Origin: Immersiella caudata
Taxonomy: Eukaryota; Ascomycota; Sordariomycetes; Sordariales; Lasiosphaeriaceae
Length of the DNA: 64,000 bases
Direction: 5' to 3'
Assembly (NCBI GenBank): GCA_030512335.1
Contig: JAULSU010000001.1
Location: 2,542,001-2,606,000 of the forward strand
Part shown: positions 1-12,574 of the stretch, piece by piece
Layout: each line of letters starts with the position of its first letter
Position numbering within the stretch: position 1 is the stretch's first letter
Position numbers and translations under genes: made by a program
The notes under the pieces: generated by a model
Seen by the model: the letters and a program-made list of their open reading frames with translations, nothing else
What the model was told of the DNA's origin: nothing
Database searches by the model: none

Positions 1-51
1 AGGTGATGGCCGAAACTCCTCCATTCGCTCCGTCTCAGGAACAGGTTCCAT
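1..51 (-). CDS. Possible 5' end of a leftward gene cut by the window edge
   Basis: Reading leftward from an ATG at 51-49 gives 17 open codons (MEPVPETERMEEFRPSP) to the window edge. The context just before the ATG (CATCATC) is acceptable for fungi, and the roughly 400 bases upstream on that strand look like a leader or promoter: no long ORF and many short pyrimidine runs. No family can be recognised from 17 residues, and the stretch could be open by chance. Confidence 0.25.
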   Translation of the reverse strand, partial: MEPVPETERMEEFRPSP

Positions 52-2858
52 GATGATGCTGGTGGTTGACGCTCTCGGGCGCCCGACCTGTTATCCCGAG
101 AAGGGAGTCATGGAGCGGCGGCAAACAAACGTGGTTGCGAAGTGTCAACCTCTCGAGAATGCCGACTGGGGCGGGATGCCGATTTAAGGGTTGAGGTTCC
201 TGGTTGCGGCTGAAGCTGAAAGTAGTCTTTGCGGGTTCCTAGAGATGGTCCGCAGGGTTTCCTCGTCCCAAGGGCCGGTCGGTCTCGGCGAACGAGTTGC
301 TCAGAGACTCGTTCAATCCAGGCCCTGTTGAGAGGGAAAGGCGTCGGCCATGGAGCGGCCTCAAGTTGTCTTAAGGTTAGAGGGCGGAAGCAAGAATGGA
401 GGTAGATTGGGGCTGGAACGCAACAACGGCAGGAATGGGGACGCGGGGTCTTTTACCCGGATGCAGTAGTGGCCGTTTGCACCAATAAAGTGCGCTAGAC
501 AGCGGACAAGCCCGAGGAGACGGGACACGACCACTGACCAAAGCGCAGTGGGGATCCTATATGGCCTGCTGCTAGTGCATTGCGCTTGCCCCCCTTGAAC
601 CTACGCTCGCAGCTTCCCCAGATGCCCGCGTCTGGGCTGCTTGTGGGCCAATCCGGCGATTTTGAAAGCCAATCCAGCCCCGTTGGCGTCACCGCCCTGA
701 CAACCGCACAACACAACCAGCACACCGCAACATAGGTAACAAACCATGCGGTCAAAGAGCACAAACTGTCAAGGTCGTTGCACCGCGAAGAGCAGCAAAT
801 ACAGAGGCGGACAACCTTGTGCAGTCGATATGCGTTGATCATCTGGATCGCCCGCTCTGGAATTTCGGTGGCGTTCCAAGCAGGAAAGACCACGGATGTC
901 CAGCGTCCGCTCAGGCGCGGGTCCAAACATCCAGCGGTTTCCCTGTTCCCTTTCTCCTCCACCCAGCCGCACCTCTCATGGCATAAACAGACAACATTCT
1001 TGCACTGCACCGGCAACAGGCAGCGGTCTCCATGTAAGCCGTGCTAGGGAAAACTATGAACCTCGCGGACGCGAATCGCCGGGACTCCCGCACCGCCGGC
1101 TCCTCACAAACGGTCCCGACAGCCGCTTCACGAAGATCTTCAGGGCGATTATAGTGTCAATCAACGGCCACACGGGCAATACTCAAATCATCAATATGGT
1201 TTTAAAACTCGCCCATGGCTAGCCGTCTCGAACGCTCGGTTTTAGTTGCCGATCCGACAACCGCCGGGTCAAAGTCGCCGCAAGCGTCACGCCGGCGCTC
1301 TGCGGCGGGGGTATCACATCGCTCCCAGCGGCAACCACCTAGCTGCTCTCCGAATGCGCTCCCAAACTCAACGCTTCCCTGACTTTCATCGTCTCTGCAT
1401 CCGAACTGCAGACCCCAGATCCACCGAAACTGCGACACATGACCGCCCTGACCAGGACCTGGCGCTTGGCGCAACAAGCGCTGTTTGCCGGCGTGCTGTG
1501 TGGTGCTTGTATGGTACCTGCTCAGCGACACTCTTGGTCGAGTCCTCGTACCACGGCGAAAAAATTGGACGGCAGCGTCTAGAAGCATTGCTTTGGAGGG
1601 GCCCAATGGACGCGTGCTGGCCACGGCGAAATGCAAACAATGCATTGTTGGATACCCTCGGCAAAGCACGTCCGGCGGCCCGCCTCAAGACCCTGCCGTC
1701 TATCATACTCCACCACGCCCATTCGGCATCAGTTTGCACTTTTTCCATTTTCGAAGACAGTAGCAAGCGTCACTCGAAATGTCGGCGCGTCAGTGGTTTA
1801 GTGGTAAAATCCATCATTGCGGGCCCCGCGCTCGATTCGGCTGACGCGATGCAACAAGCCCCCTTTCTTTGCTCGTGCCGCCTCAGCCTCTTATAGGAGC
1901 GGGCCGTTCTGCTCTTGCAAAGACCATCTTGGCCGCCAAGCTGGAATACAACCTCAACTACCCCTTTTTGCCAAAGGCTGATTAGCACTGTTACACAAGG
2001 TGTAAACTTGGACAGCAAAAGCGGAATGCAGGATTCGTATCAATATGTTTTTTGCACTGCGCCACGCGCGGCCGCTCTTGTTTCTTTTTGCTTTTCCACG
2101 CGTTTGCAGCAAGCAATCGGCCCCGCGTGGGCAATCTTAACAACTGTGTGGATGGGCTTGATCAGGCATATTTTCTTCGTTTGGATCTTCTCAACCGCCT
2201 TCCTAGCTGGGGAGTGCGTAACTGTCAGCTGACGCGTTTGCGGTGATGGGATTGCGCGCTGGTCCAAACTTTTATTGGCAAATGCCGCCGACTGGCATCT
2301 TCAACCTCAGAGAGCGCCTTGCACAGACACACAACCCTCCAACGCGGTGGGGGGTTATGGACAACGGATGAATCTCCACGGGTTCTTGTTGAAAGTCGAG
2401 ACCAGGCAGCAAGATTGGGTGCATGGTTTGCAACGTTGACGCGCGGCCGTAGACGGCGTTGCTATGGTACCCTGTCTCTTGATAGCCTCCATCGAGGTGC
2501 CATCATTGGGCCTTTATTGCGAACAAGGCTGTTAACGTCTCCTGACTGTAAACGGATAGCAGCACTTAGTTGCACTGTCGCGTCGATGGGTGGAGGTGCT
2601 TCGCCGTAATGTTACTGATACCAATGTCCAGTTGGACAGGAGTGACAAGGGCCCGGACGTTGTCGTCTGGAGTCGAAGGATCGAGCCTTCGCCCGTACAG
2701 CCCCACATATATGAACAACAGCATAGTAGGACCAGTTTCTGCGCCAGAAGGGGTCTACTTTAACATCTCGCGAGGCCCGCGTTGGCGAGTCTCGGAGAAA
2801 GTCCAATTTCCCTTCGGTTATCGCGTGTTCGCAAGGATAGCGACAAGAATCGACGGCG
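52..2858. other. Intergenic region upstream of the ABC transporter
   Basis: No convincing protein gene is visible on either strand. The open frames have no family resemblance, no intron logic and no codon bias. The one recognisable item is the tRNA-Gly-like relic at 1787-1847. The last few hundred bases should hold the promoter and leader of the transporter that starts at 2859. Confidence 0.6.
1787..1847 (+). pseudogene. Degenerate tRNA-Gly-like sequence
   Basis: The ends can form a perfect 7-bp acceptor stem (GCGTCAG at 1787-1793 with CTGACGC at 1841-1847). The D-arm/A-box segment at 1794-1810 (TGGTTTAGTGGTAAAAT) reads like a eukaryotic tRNA-Gly, followed by CCATC and TTGC, as expected for the 5' anticodon stem and start of the loop. 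The 3' half of the anticodon arm is then missing, about 8 nt. The T loop is partly kept (CTCGATTC), but the T stem cannot pair fully. At 61 nt it is about 10 nt shorter than a real tRNA. I read it as a deleted tRNA-Gly copy; loss of the anticodon stem makes decoding activity unlikely. Confidence 0.6.
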
Positions 2859-5800
2859 ATGGCTTCCTTACGCTTCGGCGAGTACGCCAGGCAAGTGAGA
2901 GCTCTCACCAAGAAGAACCTCGTCCTGCTCGTCACCCGACACTGGATCTCGACACTTATACAGGTTGTATTTATCCCGGTGGCCTTTCACGCCCTGATTC
3001 TGAATATCAACAATTATGGCGGCAAAGTCAGGGGCTACGGTTACGGCACACCGCGCCCCATCCGTTCTATTCAAGAAAGCATCCCGGCAACCCAGCAGCT
3101 CGTTCTCGTCAAGCCTCCCGGCGTTGGTTCTGATGTTGACGCTGTCATCAAAACACTATCAGACCCTCTCCCCGCAGAAAAGGTGGTTGTCCTCGACGAT
3201 GTCGTGGAGGCCCGCGCACGTTGCCAGCCCAACACTCGCGGCGTGTCAGGGTGCTATGCAGTCGTTTCATTTTTGGATTCTCCTCTCACGCCTTCGAGCA
3301 ACCGCACGTGGAACTACACGCTTCAGTTCGACCAAGCGCGTGACAGGGGCGCCTTCGACGTGCACGAGGGCGACAACGACATCCAGATGTTCCAGCTGCC
3401 CGTGCAGCTGGCCGTTGACAACGCCATAGCTAACTCGTCTGTCGTCCTCGAGGAATACATGTACACCAGAACGACACAGGAGGAGGTCGATGCCCATGAT
3501 AGGGCCAGCTTTAGCAGGGGTCTTGTCACTACCTACTGCATTGTGTTCTGGATCGGGACAATCTTCGGGGTCTATCATGCCGTTGGCTTTGTGACGAGGG
3601 AAAGGGCCGAGGGAGTGTCCCAACTCATCGATGCGATGGGGGGAGGACCTGCAGTGAGAGTTGCGGCTTCTATCTTGTCGCTCTCGGCTGTGCAGCTCGT
3701 CGGGTGGATCGTTGCTGGTGCTTGTTAGTCCTTCTTCTCTTTGTCCCTTCTTCCCCATCGTCCAATGCTAACGCTTGCGGCGCAGTGTACTGCAAACTCA
3801 TCTTCTTTGATTCTAACGCGGCCATCCTCATCTTCTGGCAGCTCTTTGCAGGACTGTCGGCCGTCACGGCGAGCGTGTTTGCGGCTGCCTTCTTCCGCAC
3901 CCGACGAATTTCAGGCATCTTCGTGGTCATCTGCTGTGAGTCTTCCTTTACCACCGTTTATCTCCTATTGTGGTTATCCCATGGCTTTTTGTTGGTTGTC
4001 TTGGGCGTGAAATGAGCGCGACTGAGACATTGCGTTGTCTAAAATAAAATAACAACTTGAAGAGAAATAACTGACGGATAGCCTACATAGTCGCCTGCCT
4101 TGCCGGTGGCGCTGCCCTTCTCCTCAACCGCAAGGTTGACACCGGCCGGGTTGTCTTTCTCTCCCTCCTGTTCCCGTCGATGAATTACGTCTTCCAGCTG
4201 TCTCAGATGAGCCGGTACCATATGAACTCTGAACCCATTCTCATGGTTTCCCCTCCCCTGGACGAGGGCCCAGGTGCTAACATCGTCGACGAAACCTACT
4301 TCGTCCCCATCTACGCCTTTTGGCTGATGCTCATTTTCCAAATCGCCGTTTACCCCGTGCTCGCCGTTTTGGTTGAGCGCTGGGTGCACGGCATCAACTT
4401 CAAGGGTCGTATCCTCGCCGACGACGCTACCTCAGCTTCGTCCACCCCCGATGCCACGGTTCGCACCGAAGGCCTAACCAAGACCTACCCCTCCCAATGG
4501 TACAAGAAGCTCTTCCGCATCAACGACGGCACCGGCCTCAAAGCTCTCGACGGCCTCGACCTCGTCGCTCAACCAAACCAAATCATCTGCCTGCTTGGCG
4601 TCAACGGCGCAGGAAAATCCACGACCCTCGATCTGCTCTCAGGTTTCCACGCACCAACCTCAGGTAGCATGCACATTAATGCCAGCCCGTCCCACCTTGG
4701 CGTCTGCCCGCAGAAGAACGTCCTATTTGACCGCCTTACCGTCCTCGAACACGTTGTCTTCTGGCGCGACCTCAAGGGTGGTCCTGAGGATATGGTCGCT
4801 CTGCACGCCCTCATCGCCGCTTGCGATCTCACATCCAAGGCCAACGCCCAGTCGCGCACCCTCTCTGGCGGACAGAAGCGCAAGCTTCAGCTCGCCTGCA
4901 TGTTCGTCGGCGGGACTAAGATCTGCATGATGGACGAGGTCACCACCGGTCTGGACCCTATTTCACGACGCACAATCTGGAACATTATCCTCGCCGAGAG
5001 GGCTAAGCGATCCATGATTTTCACCACGCACTTCCTCGATGAGGGTGAAGTCCTCGCCGATCATATTGTGATATTATCCAAAGGTGTTATCAAATGTCAA
5101 GGTTCAGGCGCGGAGCTGAAGAACAAGTTCGGAGGTGGCTATCGTGTGTGCTTGCCGAGAGGTGCGGAGCAGGGCGTGGACTTGACCGGCTTGGAGGTGG
5201 AAGGCAACCCGACAATCCATCAGGATCAAATGGTTTACAGGGTCAGAGATTCCACCGTCGCAGCGAAGCTCGTGGAGAGACTGGAGACCAGGGGCGTGCA
5301 GAAGGTGCACGTCGCGGGCCCAACGGTCGAGGATGTCTTCCTTGGTGTTGCCAGGGGTGATGTTGATTCCCAATCTGGCTCGGAAGGAGACCAGGAGAAG
5401 AAGACGGCAACGGGCGAACTGTCCAAGGGGAAAGCCACGTCATTCTGGACCCAGGTCGGCATCTTGCTTGGGAAGAGGCTCCGCATCTTGCCGAGGTACT
5501 GGGTCGGCGCCTTTCTCGTGCTGGCGTTGCCCATCGCGTGTATGCCGCCCATCAATGGGTTCCTGGCATGGGACTTTATAAGGCCCGACTGTGGGAGTGT
5601 GATGGACACTCAGTTTGTGTCGGTCGAGCCGTTGGAGCTGTGGGATGCGCAGCAGTGGGGATTCTGGGGCGACAAGCGACCTTTTGGTCCCGCGACGGCC
5701 AATGTGAGTTTCCACTGATGCTTTCGAGGGGGGAAATGGGTGTGCTGACAGACGACAGGCCACTCTGTATGAGGTTCTGAAAGACTTCCCGGTGGCAGGG

Positions 5801-8022
5801 CCGCATGGAATCAACTCGACTACGGTGGCGAATACTTGGGAGCTCATGGAGACGTACGACGAGTTTGAGAAGTATATCCGTGAGGCAAGCTTCAATCAGG
5901 GCGGTCTCTGGCTTGGAGATGATAAGAGGAGACCGACGCTTGCGCACGCGGTCGAGTGGAACGCTGCTGGGCCGCTGAGGTTGTTGAGGGTAATGAGCTC
6001 GATGCTCAATGATAAAGTGAGGATCGCTTCGGGCATCACGACCATTTTTCGGTATTTTGTAAGTTTCTCAGCCCTTGAGGGAAGGCTAGAGCTACGGTTA
6101 CTAACGGAGATCAGAACGGCGGCGGCAGTTTCTCATTCGAGGCCTGGATGTACATGCTGTATGCGTGCTTCATCATGACTGTCTACCCGGCTTTCTTCGC
6201 GCTCTACCCGGCATTTGAACGGCTGAGCAACGTGCGGACGCTGCAGTGTTCCAATGGCGTCCGTCCGCTTCCGATCTGGATGGCATACTTCATCTTCGAC
6301 TTGGTCTTTGTGGTCCTGATCTCGGTGGCATACACCGTTACCATTACGATGCAGTTCCCCTACTGGGTGGGTTCGACGTACATGCTCCCGGTCACGCTTC
6401 TCCATGGCATTTGCGGCATTCTCATCAGCTACATCGTTTCGATCCGCGCGTCCTCTCAACTGTCGTCCTTCATGTGGTCGCTGTTTTTTGGGGCTCTTCC
6501 GTACTTCGGGCTTGCATTAGCTTATACAGTAGGTGCCCTGTTACCGCTGCTTTGCTCTATCCTAGCCTAAAAGAAAGACTGACATGAGACCCTGCTCTAG
6601 CTCCCTTCGATTCTAAACGACGTGCTTGATGTCCAGCGCAGCAGCGATATCATCTCATATGTCCTGGGCATCTTCTTCCCTATCGCAAATGTATTCCGCA
6701 GCATCGCCTTCGGATTCAACTATTCGAATATTGCCTGCCGTGAGAACACCGAGGCGAGCGCCGGCTCGTGGTGGGGTTATGGTTTTCCCATCACCTACCT
6801 CGTCTGCCAAGTTGTCATCCTTGCGGCCCTCCTGGCTTGGTTCGACCGGGACCTGACCTTCGCAACGTTCCGCCCCCGTCGCCGCACCGACCCCGGCCCT
6901 GAAGCTACCGTGGCCTCGGCCTCGGAGGCGGCCACGGGCGCCGAAAAGGAGGTTGCGCGTGTTCAACTCTCCAGCGAGACCGATCTACTCCGGATGGTGC
7001 ACATCTCTAAGGCCTTTAAGGGCACCACAGCCGTTGACGATGTTTCCCTCGGCCTGGCCCAAAACGAGATCCTCGCTCTCCTCGGACCTAACGGCGCTGG
7101 CAAAACTACCATTGTCAACATGGTGCGCGGCGAACTTCGCCCCGATTCTGGTAACATTTACCTCCATGACCAAGACCTCACCGGCGGCGCCCGCAAGCTC
7201 GCCCAATCCATCGGCGTCTGCCCCCAATTCGACGCTCTGGATCTTCTCACCGCGCGCCAGCACCTCGAGTTCTACGCCCGTATCCACGGTGTCAAGGGCA
7301 AAGCCGCCGTCCGCTCCAACGCCGAGATCGCCATGGCCCGCGTTGGTCTCACCGAGCACGCCGACAAGCAAGCTGCCAAGCTATCCGGCGGCAACCGTCG
7401 CAAGCTCAGTCTCGCCATCGCCCTCATGGGCGACCCCGCCGTGCTCATCCTCGACGAGCCCTCCTCTGCCATGGATGCCGCCGCCAAGCGAAAGATGTGG
7501 AAGGTCCTCGCCGAAGAAATCGCCCCCGGCCGCTCCGTGCTGCTCACCACCCATTCTATGGAGGAGGCCGACGCCCTCGCTACCCGCGCCGCTATCCTCA
7601 GCGGGAAACTCCTCGCTGTCGGAACCACGCAGACCCTCCGCGAGCGCTACTCTAATCTGTACCACGTTGATCTCGTCCTCAAGAGCGCACCGCACTCCTC
7701 CAGGGAGGAAACTGCCTCTGTTGAGGACTGGGTCCGTCAGAAATTCCCCGATGCTAGCTTTGAAGGTATCAACGTCGGAGGGCAGATCAGGTTTGTGGTT
7801 CCGGTTGAGAGCGCCGTCGCTGAGCAGAGCGGTAGGAAGGGAACGGGCGTGGGGAGGGTGATTGAAGTCTTGGAGAAGCACAAGGAGGAGTTGGGGCTGC
7901 AAGATTATTCGATTGGAGCACCCACACTAGAACGGGTATTCTTGAGTGTGGTGAGGGATAATTTCAGAGAGGATGACGAGAAGAGGAGACCGGCGTGGAG
8001 GAGATTCTTGGGCTTGGAGTGA
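2859..8022 (+). CDS. Full-size ABCA-type ABC transporter
   Basis: Six exons: 2859-3723, 3786-3935, 4082-5703, 5759-6058, 6115-6528 and 6601-8022, giving 1590 aa. The order is TMD1-NBD1-TMD2-NBD2, as in the ABCA family, with an N-terminal membrane segment followed by a long extracytosolic loop (about residues 50-220, with N-x-S/T sites). NBD1 has Walker A GVNGAGKST near residue 510, signature LSGGQ near 599 and Walker B ending MMDE near 619. NBD2 has GPNGAGKTT near 1279, LSGGN near 1378 and LILDEP near 1399. Both Walker B glutamates are present, so both sites look able to hydrolyse ATP; NBD1 has DEV instead of the usual DEP. ABCA proteins generally move lipids, but the substrate here is unknown. 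Introns have good GTNNGT donors, and branch sites such as GCTAAC in intron 1. Confidence 0.9.
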
Positions 8023-8946
8023 GCGGTCAAATTGGGGGGGGGGGGGTGGTGTGATGGGGAATTACGGGGAAGGGATATTGGTGATAGGGGTAATGGTACG
8101 GTTGCGAAAGACGACTAGAAAGGAAGGACACAGGTTTGCGGTCGGGCGTATACACGGGTTGTTTTGCTTGTCTCTTGTGGTTTGTGATGGGCTTGTTTTC
8201 TACGTGTTTGTTTGGGTACTGGGTGTACTGGTTGTGTTGTGAGATACCACTATCGCTTGAGCCTCCGCTGGAGTGCTATTTCGTTGCAATCGCCTAAAGA
8301 TACCTCCTGAAACCCGAATGGATTTGGCTGCTCTATCCCACAAATTCTCCAAAAATGCCTTGCTCCGTCCCACCCTGCCAATCTAATCTCTAAGAGTCAC
8401 ACTCCAAACTCATTTTGCTGACCATCGCGCATGTGCTGGCTTGCATACCGGCGTTCCCTACACTAAAAAAAATGATTACGAATGACTCATCCGTGGCAAT
8501 CACTTCATCCCATGTCTGGGCTTGCGCCGCTGTGAATCCCCGTTGCCACAGCCCAGTTTTTAGTGGAGAATCTCGCTTTTAGCTAAGGAGCGGAGCGGCA
8601 AGGCTATGCCATTGTGAGCAAGCAGACTCATCTCACTTGCCTGCGACATCAAACATTTTTTTTTGGCGGTTGCAGCTGCAGGAACAGGGGAGAGAAGAGT
8701 ATTTTTTGCTCGTGTTTCCCGTCTTCTTTTTTCTTTGAGAGTTTTGGGAAGACGCTGTATTTCAAAAAGCGCAAAGGGGTTTTTTTGGTGCCGTTTTGGC
8801 AGGCACCTGCCTCGATTTGATCGGCGGCTGCTCAGCTCACAGAAGGGAGCTTCACACTGGATTTTTTTTGGGCCATCGCCAAAGCAAATAAAACAGCAAA
8901 TCTGGACCCGGGAATTACGATTTCATTTGCAACGAGGACAATCACA
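8023..8946. other. 3' region of the ABC gene and promoter/leader of the NF-X1 gene
   Basis: No gene seen. A run of 13 G lies at 8034-8046, directly after the transporter stop codon. The second half is rich in T runs (for example near 8657 and 8780), as is common just upstream of fungal start codons. Confidence 0.6.
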
Positions 8947-11900
8947 ATGTCGGAGGCGCAAACTACATCACCGGCGTCATCGTCCAACCCGCGAGGACGA
9001 GGAAGGGGTAGAGGCGGACGTTTCAGAGGCAGAGGGAGAGGAGGTCATCGTGGAGGAGCTGAGAGGGGCGAGGAGGCGATAGCATCAGACTCGCGACAAC
9101 CCGCAGAGAGGGGAAACACGCCAGTCCCGGGGGCCTCGAGTGAGGTTCCGAATCCAGCACCCGTTAGGAATGACGAGCCGGGGAATTTTAGGGGAAGAGG
9201 TGGACGGGGTGGTAGAGGGAGAGGCGGGCAGGTGGGTGAAGCAGCTCCGGCGCTGGCCGGTGAGGCGTCTTCGGTGAATGGCGACGAAGGGTGTTGGAGA
9301 GGCAGACGGCGCGGTAGAGGTGGCATCTCTGGCCAACGGTCCGTCGTGGTTTCTCACAGAGGTCGGGGAAGGCCGAATCCCGCTGCAGCGCCTTTCGGGA
9401 CGGGTAGTTTGCCTGCCTATGAGCTCAATGCGGTAGCGACCGAGTTCGTCCCGGGGCAACCAGTGACACCAAGGTGGGTTTGTTTTGCTTTCACTGACGA
9501 TGGGGGTGGGTTGCTCATTTTTTTTTTATATAGTTTCTCTGCGCCGAAGCCCGCTGCTCCGAGACCGCAGCCTCCGAAACGGCGGATGTCCAAATCATCT
9601 GCGGCGGATCTACCCACTCGGATTCAGGAAGATATTCAGAACGGCCAGTACGAGTGCGTAATATGCACTAATGAGGTTGTGCGGACTTCGAGGATATGGT
9701 CGTGCTCCACCTGCTGGACCGTGGCCCATCTTCATTGTGTGAAGAAGTGGTACACCAACCAGATGAAGGCCAAGGATGAGAATCAGCACCCTGACCAGCC
9801 TGAAGGATGGCGATGCCCGGGCTGCAACTCCTCTCTAACGGAAGATCCCGGACCTTACCATTGTTGGTGTGGCAAAGAGCACGATCCAAAGCCCATACCT
9901 GGACTCGCACCACACACCTGCGGACAGACTTGCTCAAAGGCCCGCGGTACCTGTCCCCATCCATGCCCGCTGATGTGTCACGCTGGACCGTGTCCCCCCT
10001 GCACGTTGATGGGCCCGACCCAAACATGTTTTTGCGGCAAGCACACCGTCACGAAAAGGTGTATAGAGAGTGAGTACGGAAAGGGCTGGAGTTGCGAGGA
10101 GCCCTGCGGTGACCTCCTTCCTTGCGGGGAACACACCTGTCCACGACCATGTCATTCCGGCTTGTGTGGTGCTTGCGAGGTACCCGTCCTGTCAACCTGC
10201 TACTGCGGAAAGGAACAGCGGGAAATAGCATGCGACCAACGGGAGGACATTCTGGAGTCGTTCAACTACGGACAGCTCAAGGCCGCCGACCACGATCCAG
10301 AGCCGTGGTTTGAGGGGTCTTTCCACTGCCGCAATCTCTGTGCTCGGGAGTTTGACTGCGGGCACCACTCCTGTCAAAGGCCGTGCCATGCACAGGACGA
10401 AGACGTGGCCCACTGTCCTTTCTCTCGAGATGTGGTCACCCATTGCCCATGTGGCAAGACACCTTTGGCGTCTATGGCCGAGGGCCTGAGACAGTCATGC
10501 CGGGACCCGATTCCTCATTGTGAGGAACCTTGCGGCAAGACACTCCCGTGCGGCCACTCATGCGAAAACAAGTGCCACACCGGGACTTGCGCTCCATGCT
10601 TCCAGTACACGGACATTTCCTGCCGCTGCGGAAGGACAACAGGACGTGGGATTTGTCACCAGGGCAACGTCGAGGACCCTCCGCTCTGCTTCCGCACTTG
10701 CAAGGCTCAGCTCAATTGCGGCCGGCATGAGTGCGGCGAGCATTGCTGTGCGGGCGAGAAAAAGGCGGCTGAGCGACGGAAGCAGAAGCGGAGTGCCAAC
10801 GTCAACATCGAGGCCGAGCATATCTGCCTCCAAATCTGCGGCCGCCAGTTGAAATGCGGTAAGCACACATGTCAACAGCTCTGCCATAAGGGACCGTGCC
10901 AGTCATGTCCTGAGGCTGTTTTCGACGAGATCGCCTGCTCCTGCGGCCGGACGATTTTGCAGCCCCCGCAGCCTTGTGGGACCAAAGCACCGGAGTGCCG
11001 GTTCGAGTGCACCAGACCAAGGCCCTGCGGCCATCCGACGGTGAATCATCAGTGCCATCCGGAGGACGCGCCGTGCCCGAAGTGTCCGTTCCTGGTTGAA
11101 AAGCCGTGCATCTGCGGCAAGAAGATCTTGAAGAACCAGCCGTGCTGGTTCGAGGAGGCTCGTTGTGGGCTGCCCTGCGGCAAGAAGTTGAAATGCGGGT
11201 AAGTAAAGTGGCTAGAGTCTCAGATTGTCCGGAGGTCTAACGTGTTGCAGGACGCACGAATGCAGGAAATCTTGCCACAAGCCTGGAGAGTGCGAGGATG
11301 CTGGCATCGCTGGTTCGCATTGTCCTCAGCCGTGCGGGAAGGCTAGGAAGTCGTGCGAGCACATGTGCCTTGATACTTGCCACGCACCATTTCCTTGCAA
11401 GGAAGACAGGCCATGCGAGTCCAAGACCTTCATCACTTGCCCGTGCCAGAACCACAAACAAGAGGTGCGCTGTCTTGCCACGAGGTTCAACCCGTGGTCA
11501 ACACGAGAGACAACGCTGAGATGCGACGACGAGTGTCTTCGCTTGCAGCGCAACCGCCGTCTTGCAGAGGCACTGAACATCGATCCCGAGACCCATCTAG
11601 ACGATCACATCCCCTATTCGGACACGACCATGAAGTTGTGTCGGGAAGATCCCACGTGGGCTCAGACACAGGAGCGGGAGTTCCGCGTCTTCGCCTCATC
11701 ACCGGAGGAGAAACGTCTCCGTTTCAAACCCATGCCGGCCAACAAACGAGCGTTCCTCCACAGTCTTGCGGAAGATTTTGGCCTGGACTCGGAGAGCGAA
11801 GACCCCGAGCCCCACCGTCACGTCTGCATCTTCAAGACTCCCCGGTTCGTCTCTGCGCCTCATAAGACCCTCGCACAATGCATGCGCATTCTCAAGAACC

Positions 11901-12574
11901 AGGCTGCCAGCGCCGCGGCCTCAGCCCCCCGATCGCCCGCCACATTGGCCGATCGTCTCCCTACGGTCCAACCCTTCAATGCTTTCCTGCTGAGAGACCC
12001 TCGTTTTGGTCTCACTATCGAAGAACTGGAACAGGCCATCGCGAACGACCTCGCGTCCCTCTCCCGCTCCGGGCCTGCGGTCAAGGTCGCAACCAACTTT
12101 CTTCCGTCGGATGAAATCGTCATCAAAGCCACACCCATTGCAACCGCTGCGGCTATCGCTACATCTCTCGCAGCCACGCCACAGTCTATCGAAGCTGTGC
12201 TCAGTTCAGCAAAGCCTTCTCTGGCAAAGACCATCTCCCGCCTGGGGCTCGCTGGAGCAGTAGAGCTCTGCCACACTGATGCATCCTTGAATGTCACCCG
12301 CAAGGAAGGCGATGCGGTTGCATCAGCCAGCGGTTGGAATGCGGTTGCTAGCCGCGGATCTTGGAGGCGGCCTGCCGTGCAACCTAAGGCGTTGCCAGCA
12401 TCTACGCCTGGGAGGTTCGTTGCGTTGAAGAAATTGGGAATGAGAAAGGCGAAGGAGAGCGAGAAGGTGGAAGAGGACTGGCTGGCTGCGGTGGAAAAGG
12501 AGGAAGCTGGGAGCGGGAAGAGTGGTGAGAGTGGCGAGAGCATTGAGGCAGAGGGCAATGGGGCGAGCGCATAA
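8947..12574 (+). CDS. NF-X1-type zinc-finger protein with RING and R3H domains (FAP1-like)
   Basis: Exons 8947-9473, 9534-11198 and 11251-12574 give 1171 aa. The N-terminus is RGG/RGRG-rich (about residues 15-140). A RING-CH-like finger (CVIC...CPGC) lies near 216-271. A long array of NF-X1 fingers (C-G-x-H-x-C and related spacing, with repeated CHxGPCxPC-type units) covers about 300-805. A C-terminal R3H domain, with F-L-H-x-L-A-x-x-F-G-L-x-S and a following H/V/K strand, sits near 871-926. Family members are nuclear DNA/RNA-binding proteins with E3 ligase potential; yeast FAP1 binds FKBP12. Intron 1 is 60 nt, a multiple of three without stops, so unspliced mRNA would stay in frame. It has a GTGGGT donor and a T-rich tract before TATAG. 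Confidence 0.93.

Noticed and set aside
6953..7861. 302-codon open frame in another + frame within the ABC transporter
   Set aside because: Overlaps NBD2 exactly; composition (Ser/Pro/Ala) reflects the codon bias of the real gene.
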